Positions 8,020-14,927 of a stretch of 33,796 nt of DNA are shown here, piece after piece. This DNA comes from Pseudomonadota bacterium. GTDB lineage: Bacteria > Pseudomonadota > Gammaproteobacteria > Xanthomonadales > Rhodanobacteraceae. The stretch is from NCBI GenBank assembly GCA_018240505.1, contig JAFEFQ010000259.1, forward strand, positions 1 through 33,796, given 5' to 3'. A program made the position numbers and the translations under genes. Within the stretch, counting starts at the first letter, position 1; every line of letters begins with the position of its first letter. The notes under the pieces are model-generated. The model was not told where the DNA came from and searched no databases. It saw only the letters and a list, made by a program, of their open reading frames with translations.

Positions 8020-9084
8020 ATGATGCGCAAACGTTCTTTCTTCTCCGCGATCGCAGTGCTGACCATGGCCGTTTGCGCATGCGCGCAAGCCGCGGCGCCG
8101 GCGGATGCGCAGATCGATGTCCTGATGAGCCGCTACAACGGCAACGTGGCCGGCGCGTCGCTGATCGTGGTCAAGGACGGCAAAGCAGTCGTGCGGCGCG
8201 GTTTCGGCTACGCGAATCTGGAAGAACGCACCAAGGCCGGCCCCGAGACCAATTACCGTCTCGCCTCGGTCAGCAAACAGTTCACCGCGGCCTGTATCCT
8301 GCTGCTGAAACAGGACGGCAAGCTGCGGCTCGACGATCCGGTGCGCAAGTGGCTGCCCGAACTGCCGGCTGCGGACGCCAGGATCAGCCTGCGTAGCCTG
8401 CTGACCCACACCAGCGGGCTGATCGATTACGAAGATCTGATCCCGGCGGACCGCACCGCGCAGATCGACGACAACGACGTGTTGCGCATGATCGCCGCGC
8501 AAAACCGTCTCTATTTCGAACCGGGCAGCGCGCATCGCTACAGCAACGGCGGCTTCGTTCTGCTCGGCCTGATCGTCGAGCGCGCCTCGGGTATGGGGTT
8601 GGCCGACTTCATGAAAAAGCGCATCTTCCAACCGCTGGGCATGGAACACACGCTGATGTACGAGCACGGTCGCGGTCCCGAGGTGGCGAACCGCGCCTAC
8701 GGCTATACCGAAGCCGACGGCAAGTGGACGCGCACCGACCAGAGCGTCACCAGCGCCACGCGCGGTGACGGCGGCATCTACTCGTCCGTCGATGATCTGG
8801 CCAAGTGGGATGCGACGTTGTGCACCGACAAGCTGCTCAACGCGGAGTCGCGCAAGCTCGCGTTCACGCCCACGCAGCCGATCGCCGACCCAGACGTGGA
8901 CTACGGATTCGGCTGGCGTCTCAGCGGCGACAGCGTGTGGCACTCCGGCGAAAGCATCGGCTTCAACAATGTCATCATCCGCTGGCCGAAGCAGCATGTC
9001 GCCGTCGTCATCCTGACCAACCGCAACGAATTCCAGCCGTACCCGCTGGCGTTGACGATCGGCCAGCTGTTCCTGGGCCGATGA
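8020..9084 (+). CDS. Exported serine hydrolase, beta-lactamase fold (second copy)
   Basis: A 354-residue exported PF00144 hydrolase, shorter than its upstream neighbour because it lacks the C-terminal beta domain. The signal peptide covers about residues 1-25; a Cys-rich end (VCAC) hints at but does not meet the lipobox rule. The catalytic set is SVSK at 83-86, YSN at 173-175 and HSG at 307-309, the last replacing the KTG triad with a His as in many peptidase/esterase members. Two adjacent ATG codons (8020 and 8023) are possible starts; both keep the signal peptide. It begins 77 bases after the previous hydrolase on the same strand, so it may share the transcript. The two proteins are similar in design but not near-identical, suggesting different substrates. 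Confidence 0.87.
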   Translation: MMRKRSFFSAIAVLTMAVCACAQAAAPADAQIDVLMSRYNGNVAGASLIVVKDGKAVVRRGFGYANLEERTKAGPETNYRLASVSKQFTAACILLLKQDGKLRLDDPVRKWLPELPAADARISLRSLLTHTSGLIDYEDLIPADRTAQIDDNDVLRMIAAQNRLYFEPGSAHRYSNGGFVLLGLIVERASGMGLADFMKKRIFQPLGMEHTLMYEHGRGPEVANRAYGYTEADGKWTRTDQSVTSATRGDGGIYSSVDDLAKWDATLCTDKLLNAESRKLAFTPTQPIADPDVDYGFGWRLSGDSVWHSGESIGFNNVIIRWPKQHVAVVILTNRNEFQPYPLALTIGQLFLGR

Positions 9085-9184
9085 AGGCGGCGACGAAAGC
9101 CATCCGACCGGAAAAATCGTCTTCACCGTTTTAGATATCCTTAAACGACCCGCCGTCACAATGGGTTGTCATCAAGGAGATCAC

Positions 9185-10564
9185 ATGAACGGTTCCGTCA
9201 CTCCCGTCGCTTCTCTCGCCGAGCTGATGACCGCGTTGTCCGCGGCGCAGCCTTGCACTATCGAGCTGCAGACCTCCGTGGCCTGCCCGTATTCGATCAC
9301 GCTGCCGCCCGGGTTTTCGCTGACCGGGAAGGACAGGGATCGCTGCATCCTGAGCTTCTGCAACGGCGACGGCATCGGGCTCACGGCCGATAACCGCGTG
9401 GCCGGCATCACCCTTCTCGCCACCCCGGCCGCGCGCGCCATCTACACCCAGACCGGGATTCGGGACATGGGCCGCATCGCGCTCAGCGATCTGGTCGTCA
9501 CCGGACAGGTGTCGATCATCACCCGCACCGGCACCGACCGGCTCGACCTCGCTATGGACAGCGTCCATGTCGCGGCCTGCGATTGCCGCCGCTATAGCGA
9601 ACAACCGCAGAAATACGGCGTCAACGTGTTCCAGGGAGCGCTGACCGTCTACAACTTCAACGGCGACGCCAATTCACGCATCACCGCGTCGCTGACCAAC
9701 ATCACGATCGGGGCGAAGAATGCTCCGGTGCTGGGCTCGGGCATCTTCGTCAGCGGTTTTGGCGACCAGGGCGGATGGGTGCAGCTCGACCAGCTGACGA
9801 CCGGCGCCGTGCATTCCACCGGCATGCTGCCGTACGGCACGGCCGACATCATCACGGCCGCCGTGTTCATCGTCTATGGCGCGAACGCCAAGCATGTCGA
9901 ACACTTCGGTGAAATCGTCACCTACGGCGTCAACGACATGGTCCTCGACACCTGGGGCACGGTGCAGCAGTGGATCGCGCACGCGCCGGTCGTATCCTAT
10001 GGGCCCAGCGGCATCGGCTTCGTCAACTTCGGCACGGTGGAAAACTTCGTCGCCGAGAGCGACGTGGTCACGCACGGCCTCGGCGCGCGCGGGTTCAACC
10101 AGTACGACGGCACCGTGCGCAACATCCGCTTCAAGTCGATCGAGACCTTCGGCGACGGCTCCATCGGCATCCAGGTGAGCAAGCCGGTCGGCACGATCAC
10201 GATCGACCAGGGCATCACCACGCACGGCTCGATCGGCAACACGCTGGTCAAGGGCGTGAACATGCAGCTGCCCGCCGAGGCGTTCAGCGTCAAGCCCGGG
10301 GGCGTGGTCGAGAAACTCGTGGTCGGCGGCGACCTGACCACCCACGGCGCCAAGGTCGTCAGCTATGCGGTCGAGGGCGGCAAGGTGGGCGCGATCGACA
10401 TCAAGGGCCAGGTGCTCGCGCACGGCAAGGATTCCACTGCGGTGCTCGTCGCCAACAAGGGCTCGACCCCGCTGACCCATCTGCGCGCGCGTGCCGCGGC
10501 CGGTGAGGCGCTGGTCGTGGCCGATGGCGAAATCACCGACCGGACCGGCTTGTCGACCGCGTGA
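9185..10564 (+). CDS. Predicted parallel beta-helix protein, function unknown
   Basis: A 459-residue protein I do not recognise. The start is fixed by an AAGGAG ribosome site eight or so bases before the ATG. It has no signal peptide or membrane segment. From about residue 60 on it is rich in Gly, Thr, Val, Ile and Asn in short alternating strands, and from about residue 230 a unit of 20-30 residues recurs with a THG/TYG/SYG/TFG turn: TYGVNDM, SYGPSGIGF, THGLGARGF, TFGDGSIGI, THGSIGN, THGAKVV and AHGKDST. GTVxNxxF-like strands lie between them. That is the appearance of right-handed beta-helix rungs, as in pectate-lyase-fold proteins, but no catalytic motif is clear. It stands 100 bases after a serine hydrolase on the same strand and may be its own unit. 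Cargo, adhesin or carbohydrate roles are all open. Confidence 0.8.
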   Translation: MNGSVTPVASLAELMTALSAAQPCTIELQTSVACPYSITLPPGFSLTGKDRDRCILSFCNGDGIGLTADNRVAGITLLATPAARAIYTQTGIRDMGRIALSDLVVTGQVSIITRTGTDRLDLAMDSVHVAACDCRRYSEQPQKYGVNVFQGALTVYNFNGDANSRITASLTNITIGAKNAPVLGSGIFVSGFGDQGGWVQLDQLTTGAVHSTGMLPYGTADIITAAVFIVYGANAKHVEHFGEIVTYGVNDMVLDTWGTVQQWIAHAPVVSYGPSGIGFVNFGTVENFVAESDVVTHGLGARGFNQYDGTVRNIRFKSIETFGDGSIGIQVSKPVGTITIDQGITTHGSIGNTLVKGVNMQLPAEAFSVKPGGVVEKLVVGGDLTTHGAKVVSYAVEGGKVGAIDIKGQVLAHGKDSTAVLVANKGSTPLTHLRARAAAGEALVVADGEITDRTGLSTA

Positions 10565-10577
10565 ACCCGGCTGGTCA

Positions 10578-10605
10578 TGATCGCGGGCGGTGATCGCCGC
10601 GATCA
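10578..10605. terminator. Possible bidirectional hairpin between convergent genes
   Basis: TGATCGCGG and CCGCGATCA can form a nine-pair stem with a ten-base loop. It lies between the convergent ends of the beta-helix gene and the CMD-family gene. There is no clear T-run, so termination by this hairpin is only likely from position. Confidence 0.4.
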
Positions 10606-10619
10606 AGGTTCCGGCAAGG

Positions 10620-10964
10620 TCAGGTGGACGCGCGCGCGGTGTACGCGTCCATCGTTCGCGCGGAATACACCAGGGCCGCGCCGGCATTGACGGCGATCGC
10701 GACGCCCAGGGCCTCCATCACCTCTTCGCGCGTGGCGCCGTGGTTGATGGCAGCGTCCGTGTGCACCGTGATGCAGCCGTCGCATTGGCGCGTCACCGCA
10801 ACGGCGAGCGCGATCAGCTCGCGCGTCTTGGCATCGAGCTTGCCCGTTTTGGCGCCGGCATTCCCCAGTTGCGCGTAGCCGCGCACGGTGTCGGGGCTGA
10901 TCTTGGAAATTTCGCCGACGGCCGCGCCGATCTGCTTACGATATGCATTCCAATCGAACATCAT
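10620..10964 (-). CDS. Carboxymuconolactone decarboxylase / AhpD-family protein
   Basis: A 114-residue single-domain CMD-family protein. Residues 61-68 hold the CxxC-xxx-H motif (CDGCITVH) of AhpD-like peroxidase partners, which pass electrons through the Cys pair; ELIALAVAVTRQC and the later ATREEVMEAL helix are typical of the family. The start is the first of two ATGs placed eight bases after GGAGG; a longer frame would begin inside that ribosome site. It is convergent with the beta-helix gene and has no visible partner peroxidase in the window. Thiol-based peroxide or carbonyl detoxification is the best guess; the true substrate is unknown. Confidence 0.88.
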   Translation of the reverse strand: MMFDWNAYRKQIGAAVGEISKISPDTVRGYAQLGNAGAKTGKLDAKTRELIALAVAVTRQCDGCITVHTDAAINHGATREEVMEALGVAIAVNAGAALVYSARTMDAYTARAST

Positions 10965-11228
10965 GGCAGGTACCTCCATTTTCGATGTTGTTGTGCCAAA
11001 AAACCATCATTGCCGGGCGAGTCTACTCCCGGATCGTCAATCTTCCGGGTTCCAAGGCGATCCGTGTGATACCCGCCGACGATGCCTGTGCATCCGGGAA
11101 ATCTGTTGGACATAATAGGGCTTGTGGCCAAGTGTTCTCCCCGGCGTCAAAGGCATTGATTCGCGTGGCCGCGAACCAGCGGGCCCGCCCATCGCACACA
11201 TGTTGATTCGCCCCATGGGAATTGGATC

Positions 11229-11711
11229 TTGTCGAAGAAAACCAGCGTGTTGTTCGTCTGCATGGGCAATATCTGCCGCTCGCCCGTGGTCGAGGCGGTG
11301 GCGCGGGCGCGTTTCGCGCGCGCGGGGCTCGCCATCGAGGTCGACTCGGCAGGCACCGAGGACTATCACATCGGCGCGCCGCCCGACCGGCGTTCGCTGA
11401 CCAGCGCGCTGGCGCGCGGCTACGACGCCTCCGCGCATCGGGCGCGGCAGGTGGAGGCCGAGGACTTCGCGCGCTTCGACAAGCTGCTCGTGATGGATCG
11501 CACGAACCTGCGCGCGCTCACGCGCATGGCGCCGGGCGAAGGGCACGACCGGATCGCGATGTTCCTGCCGTGGGCCGGCGTCGCCGAGCCGCATGACCTG
11601 CCCGATCCGTACTACGGCCAGGCGCTGGATTTCGACAATGTCGTGACGTTTGCCGAACGCGGCGTGGACGGGTTGATTGAGAGGCTCGGAAGGCCCATAA
11701 AGATTCGATGA
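11229..11711 (+). CDS. Low-molecular-weight protein-tyrosine phosphatase
   Basis: A 160-residue LMW-PTP with the full P-loop CMGNICRS (Cys11, Arg17) and the general-acid loop DPYY (Asp126). These enzymes dephosphorylate tyrosine (or arginine) on proteins, in bacteria often on kinases of exopolysaccharide export. No tyrosine kinase lies nearby. The start appears to be TTG: the only nearby ATG, at 11215, is out of frame, and the TTG gives the standard N-terminus MSKKTSVLFVC. The stop overlaps the uvrC start (ATGA), so the two are coupled, an odd pairing of a signalling enzyme with DNA repair. Confidence 0.9.
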   Translation: MSKKTSVLFVCMGNICRSPVVEAVARARFARAGLAIEVDSAGTEDYHIGAPPDRRSLTSALARGYDASAHRARQVEAEDFARFDKLLVMDRTNLRALTRMAPGEGHDRIAMFLPWAGVAEPHDLPDPYYGQALDFDNVVTFAERGVDGLIERLGRPIKIR

Positions 11712-13594
11712 CAGAAAGCGCCACATCGTTCGACGGCAAGGAGTTCGTGCGCACGCTGACGAGTTCGCCCGGCGTGTACCGCATGTTCGACGCGCGCGGC
11801 GAGTTGCTCTACGTCGGCAAGGCCGGCAACCTGAAGAAGCGCGTCGGCAGCTACTTCCTCAAGCCGCGCCTCGAACCGCGCATCGCAAGCATGATTTCGC
11901 AGATCGCGCGCATGGAGACGACGCTGACGCGCACCGAGGGCGAGGCGCTGCTGCTCGAAGCGCAGCTGATCAAGTCGCTCAAGCCGCGCTACAACATCCT
12001 GCTGCGCGACGACAAGAGTTATCCGTACATTTATCTGTCGGAGGGAGAAGAATTTCCGAGGATGGCCTTCCATCGCGGCGCGAAGGCGGGCAAGGGCAAA
12101 TACTTCGGCCCGTTCCCGAGCGCGTGGGCGGTGCGCGAAAGCCTCAACCACATGCAGAAGATCTTCCTCGTGCGCCAGTGCGAGGACAGCTATTTCCGCA
12201 ATCGTTCGCGCCCGTGCCTGCAATACCAGATCGGCCGTTGCAGCGCGCCCTGCGTCGGCCTGATCGGCAAGGGCGAGTATCAGGAAAGCGTGCGTCATGC
12301 GGCGATGTTCCTCGACGGCAAGAGCGACGCGGTGATCGGCGAGCTGATCGGCGCGATGGAGCGGGCCGCCGCTGCGCTCGAATTCGAGAAGGCCGCGCGC
12401 CTGCGCGACCAGGTGTCGACGCTGAAGCGCCTGCTGGCGAAGAACTACGTGCAGGGCGCCAGCGCCGATCTCGACGCGATAGCCTGCCGCATCGACGGCG
12501 GCGTGGCCTGCGTCTCGGTCATGTATTTCCGCAACGGCGTCAACCTGGGTTCGCGTGATTTCTTCCCCAAGTTGCCGCCTGATTCGAATCAACGCGCCGC
12601 CGCCAGCGCCGACGTGCTGACTTCGTTCATCGCGCAGTACTACGTCGACAAGCCGGTGCCGCGCGAACTGCTCGTCGAGCAGGCCTTGCCCGACGCCGAC
12701 CTGCTGGCGCAGGCGTTCACCGAGCAGGCGGGACACGAGGTCGAGATCAAGCACAGCGTACGCGCCGAGCGCGCGCGCTTCCTCGAACTGGCGGCGAAGA
12801 ACGCCGAGGCCGCGCTGGCCGCGCGCCTGGCGAGCAACGAGACGCAGCGCGAGCGCTTCGAGTCGCTGCGCGACCTGCTCGGCCTCGACGAAGTGCCGCA
12901 GCGCCTCGAGTGTTTCGACATCAGCCACACGATGGGCGAGGCGACGGTCGCGTCCTGCGTCGTCTACGGACCCGAGGGGCCGATCAAGGCGCAGTATCGC
13001 CGCTACAACATCACCGGCATCGAGCCGGGCGACGACTACGCCGCGATGCGCCAGGCGCTGGAGCGGCGCTTCCGGCGCGCCGCACAGCCGGGCGAGGGCG
13101 AAGGTCAGGGTGATGTTGCGAAGGCGCAGGCTGAGGAGCGGACGAATTTGCCCGACATCCTGCTGATCGACGGCGGCAAGGGTCAGGTCCAGCAGGCGCT
13201 GGACGTGTTGGCCGATCTTGCGATCGCGGACGTGCTCGTCGTCGGCGTGGCCAAGGGCGTCGAGCGCCGGGCAGGGCACGAGACGCTGATCCTCGGCGCC
13301 AGCGGCAAGACCCTGTGGCCCGGCCCCGAGTCGCCGGCGCTGCATCTGGTCCAGAGCGTGCGCGACGAGGCGCATCGCTTTGCCATCACCGGCCACCGCA
13401 AGCGGCGCCAGAAGGCGCGCGACACGAGCAAGCTCGAGGATATCGCCGGCGTCGGCGCCAAGCGCCGCGCGGCCCTGCTCAAGCACTTCGGCGGGTTGCC
13501 GGGCGTGGTCAACGCGGGTGTCGAGGAAATCGCCCGGGTCAAGGGCATGAGCCGCGAGTTGGCCGAGAAGATCTACGCGCTGTTCCACGGATAG
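11708..13594 (+). CDS. uvrC: Excinuclease ABC subunit C
   Basis: A 628-residue UvrC, the nuclease subunit that cuts on both sides of a lesion in nucleotide excision repair. Seen in order are the GIY-YIG domain (SSPGVYRMFD and LLYVGKAGNLKKRVGSY, residues ~15-50), the Cys-rich FLVRQC and RPCLQYQIGRCSAPC segment (~155-182), the UVR motif (~205-240), the RNase H-like endonuclease domain (CFDISHTMGEATVAS, LLIDGGKGQVQQ) and the C-terminal helix-hairpin-helix pair (IAGVGAKRRAALLKHFGG). Length is slightly above the usual ~610 because of a low-complexity Gly/Glu/Ala insertion at about residues 458-480, just before LPDILLIDGG. Start overlaps the phosphatase stop by four bases. uvrC followed by pgsA and three tRNAs is a conserved gammaproteobacterial order. 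Confidence 0.97.
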   Translation: MTESATSFDGKEFVRTLTSSPGVYRMFDARGELLYVGKAGNLKKRVGSYFLKPRLEPRIASMISQIARMETTLTRTEGEALLLEAQLIKSLKPRYNILLRDDKSYPYIYLSEGEEFPRMAFHRGAKAGKGKYFGPFPSAWAVRESLNHMQKIFLVRQCEDSYFRNRSRPCLQYQIGRCSAPCVGLIGKGEYQESVRHAAMFLDGKSDAVIGELIGAMERAAAALEFEKAARLRDQVSTLKRLLAKNYVQGASADLDAIACRIDGGVACVSVMYFRNGVNLGSRDFFPKLPPDSNQRAAASADVLTSFIAQYYVDKPVPRELLVEQALPDADLLAQAFTEQAGHEVEIKHSVRAERARFLELAAKNAEAALAARLASNETQRERFESLRDLLGLDEVPQRLECFDISHTMGEATVASCVVYGPEGPIKAQYRRYNITGIEPGDDYAAMRQALERRFRRAAQPGEGEGQGDVAKAQAEERTNLPDILLIDGGKGQVQQALDVLADLAIADVLVVGVAKGVERRAGHETLILGASGKTLWPGPESPALHLVQSVRDEAHRFAITGHRKRRQKARDTSKLEDIAGVGAKRRAALLKHFGGLPGVVNAGVEEIARVKGMSRELAEKIYALFHG

Positions 13595-13633
13595 TGCGGG
13601 AGCGAGGGGGTAGCGGTGGCTGGAAAAATATCG

Positions 13634-13663
13634 GGGTCCCGCTTTCGCGGGAATGACGACAAC
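13634..13663. repeat. REP-like palindrome
   Basis: GTCCCGCTTTCGCGGGAATGAC forms a small hairpin (CCCGC/GCGGG). It matches the very common proteobacterial intergenic palindrome also present at 33559-33584 on the other strand (TCATTCCCGCGAAGGCGGGA). Confidence 0.6.
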
Positions 13664-13668
13664 GTGTA

Positions 13669-13730
13669 GGCTTTATCCGCTCACCGCTCACCGCTCACCG
13701 CTCACCGCTCACCGCTCACCGCTCACCGCC
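13669..13730 (+). repeat. Heptamer array (TCACCGC)7, half of the palindromic heptamer element
   Basis: Seven perfect tandem copies of TCACCGC run from 13681 to 13729, preceded by GGCTTTATCCGC. This matches the right arm (GCTTTTCCCGCTCACC) of the inverted elements at 17.5 and 22.3 kb, but the left arm is missing. The array ends nine bases before the pgsA ATG, leaving no room for a normal ribosome site. Confidence 0.85.
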
Positions 13731-13738
13731 GCCCCTTC

Positions 13739-14299
13739 ATGCAGCTGACCTGGCCGACCATCCTCACCCTGTTCCGCATCGCGCTGCTGCCGGTGATGGT
13801 CATCGTGTTCTACATTCCTTTCCGCGGCGCGAACATCACCGCGGCGCTGATCTTCCTGCTCGCCGCGATCACCGATTGGCTCGACGGCTACATCGCGCGG
13901 CGCTACAACATGTGGAGCGCGTTCGGCGCGTTCCTCGACCCGGTCGCGGACAAGCTCATGGTCGCGGTGACGCTGTTCCTGCTCGTGCAGGAGAACCCGA
14001 CGCCGCTGCTCGCGGTGACCAGCGCCGTCATCGTCGGCCGCGAGATCACGATCTCGGCGCTGCGCGAATGGATGGCCGAGATCGGCGAGCGCACGCGCGT
14101 CAACGTCGCCGCACTCGGCAAGGTCAAGACCGTGATGCAGATCATCGCGATCGAGGTGCTGCTCTACCAGCACGACCTCGAGGGCCTGCGCCTGTTCCAT
14201 GTCGGCGAGACCCTGCTCGTCGTCGCCGCGGCGATGACGATCTGGTCGGCGCTCGAGTACCTGCGCGCGGCCTGGCCGGTGTTGCGCGACCGGGGTTGA
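13739..14299 (+). CDS. pgsA: CDP-diacylglycerol-glycerol-3-phosphate phosphatidyltransferase
   Basis: A 186-residue inner-membrane enzyme that makes phosphatidylglycerol phosphate, the committed step to phosphatidylglycerol and cardiolipin. The CDP-alcohol phosphotransferase signature is complete: Asp46, Asp49-Gly50, Ala53-Arg54, Gly63, Asp67 and Asp71. Hydrophobic segments at about 8-28, 33-48, 72-98 and 140-175 fit the polytopic fold. The ATG gives the expected N-terminus but follows directly on the TCACCGC array, and no Shine-Dalgarno sequence is visible; initiation may rely on coupling to uvrC or on the repeat-derived leader. It lies between uvrC and tRNA-Gly, the conserved order. Confidence 0.95.
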   Translation: MQLTWPTILTLFRIALLPVMVIVFYIPFRGANITAALIFLLAAITDWLDGYIARRYNMWSAFGAFLDPVADKLMVAVTLFLLVQENPTPLLAVTSAVIVGREITISALREWMAEIGERTRVNVAALGKVKTVMQIIAIEVLLYQHDLEGLRLFHVGETLLVVAAAMTIWSALEYLRAAWPVLRDRG

Positions 14300-14327
14300 G
14301 GGGCCGGATGTTTTTGCAATCTCCCCG

Positions 14328-14356
14328 TTGACAGATGCCCCGCAACCCGGCATTAT
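14328..14356 (+). promoter_or_regulatory. Sigma-70-type promoter of the tRNA cluster
   Basis: A perfect -35 box TTGACA (14328-14333) is followed after 17 bases by CATTAT (14351-14356). The tRNA-Gly begins 12 bases after the -10 box, so the transcript would carry a leader of only a few bases. Confidence 0.75.
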
Positions 14357-14367
14357 TTTGGGCTCAC

Positions 14368-14443
<76 letters not shown>

Positions 14444-14451
14444 GTATTTAT

Positions 14452-14506
14452 GTATTCGTCCGTGAATACGAAAGTCAAAAAGCCGCCATCCACGGCCGCA
14501 CTTTTC
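14452..14506. repeat. Two-hairpin spacer repeat, copy 1
   Basis: The first hairpin is GTATTC-GTCCGT-GAATAC (14452-14469). After GAAAGTCAAAAA comes a second, weaker hairpin around GCCATCC. Copy 2 at 14678-14735 has the same layout with paired changes in the first stem. It follows tRNA-Gly directly. Confidence 0.7.
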
Positions 14507-14521
14507 ACGGAAGAGCTTACA

Positions 14522-14554
14522 AACCTCGGCGCCAAAACCGGGGTTTTGTTTTTT
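14522..14554 (+). terminator. Rho-independent terminator after tRNA-Gly
   Basis: AACCTCGG pairs with CCGGGGTT (eight pairs, one G-T) around an eight-base loop and is followed by TTGTTTTTT. It would end or attenuate transcripts between tRNA-Gly and tRNA-Cys. Confidence 0.7.
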
Positions 14555-14594
14555 CCGGGACGCGTTGCTACGCTTCCGGACGCCATCATGCAGA

Positions 14595-14668
14595 GGCGGG
14601 GTGGCAGAGTGGTCATGCAGCGGCCTGCAAAGCCGTGTACGCCGGTTCGATTCCGACCCTCGCCTCCA
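14595..14668 (+). tRNA. cysT: tRNA-Cys(GCA)
   Basis: Acceptor GGCGGGG pairs with CCTCGCC (one G-T), discriminator T, encoded CCA. The anticodon loop CTGCAAA gives GCA at 14627-14629 and the T-loop is GTTCGATTC. The second pair of the T stem appears to be a C-A mismatch (GCCGG against CCGAC), but the rest of the cloverleaf is normal. Confidence 0.94.
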
Positions 14669-14677
14669 GGTATTCGT

Positions 14678-14735
14678 GCGTTCGTCCCTGAACGCGAAGA
14701 TCAAAAAGCGGCCATCCGTGGCCGCGCTCTCGGCG
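14678..14735. repeat. Two-hairpin spacer repeat, copy 2
   Basis: First hairpin GCGTTC-GTCCCT-GAACGC (14678-14695), then GAAGATCAAAAA, then a perfect seven-pair hairpin GCGGCCA-TCCG-TGGCCGC. Relative to copy 1 two pairs of the first stem differ on both sides, preserving pairing. On the minus strand the second hairpin is followed by TTTTTGATC, like a terminator. Confidence 0.7.
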
Positions 14736-14781
14736 CTCCTCGAGCGCAGAGCCATTCTCTGGTGTGTTACATGGCATTCCT

Positions 14782-14871
14782 GCCCGGATGGCGAAATCGG
14801 TAGACGCAGCGGACTTAAAATCCGCCGAACCCAAAAGGTTCGTGCCGGTTCGAGTCCGGCTCCGGGCACCA
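14782..14871 (+). tRNA. leuZ: tRNA-Leu(TAA)
   Basis: A class II tRNA with a long variable arm. It begins GCCCGGATGGCGAAATCGG, has anticodon loop CTTAAAA (anticodon TAA at 14816-14818), variable arm built on GAACCC/GGTTC, T-loop GTTCGAGTC, acceptor 3' strand CCGGGC and encoded CCA. Last of the cluster. Confidence 0.97.
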
Positions 14872-14927
14872 CCCTGCGGGCGATTTCGTTCCCGCTTCCG
14901 CCCTGTGCGATGTCGCCAGCGCAGCGG

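Noticed and set aside
6383..9084. Antibiotic-resistance beta-lactamases
   Set aside because: The fold motifs are present, but the KTG triad is HTG/HSG and the context is catabolic; peptidase or esterase activity is likelier.
11105..11116. TTGGACATAATAGG as a promoter for the phosphatase gene
   Set aside because: TTGGAC and CATAAT overlap and are too close to serve as -35 and -10; no better partner is visible.
11612..13588. A 658-codon minus-strand frame opposite uvrC
   Set aside because: uvrC on the plus strand is unmistakable; the antisense frame is composition-driven.
13681..13729. A CRISPR-like array
   Set aside because: The seven-base units are tandem without spacers and there are no cas genes.
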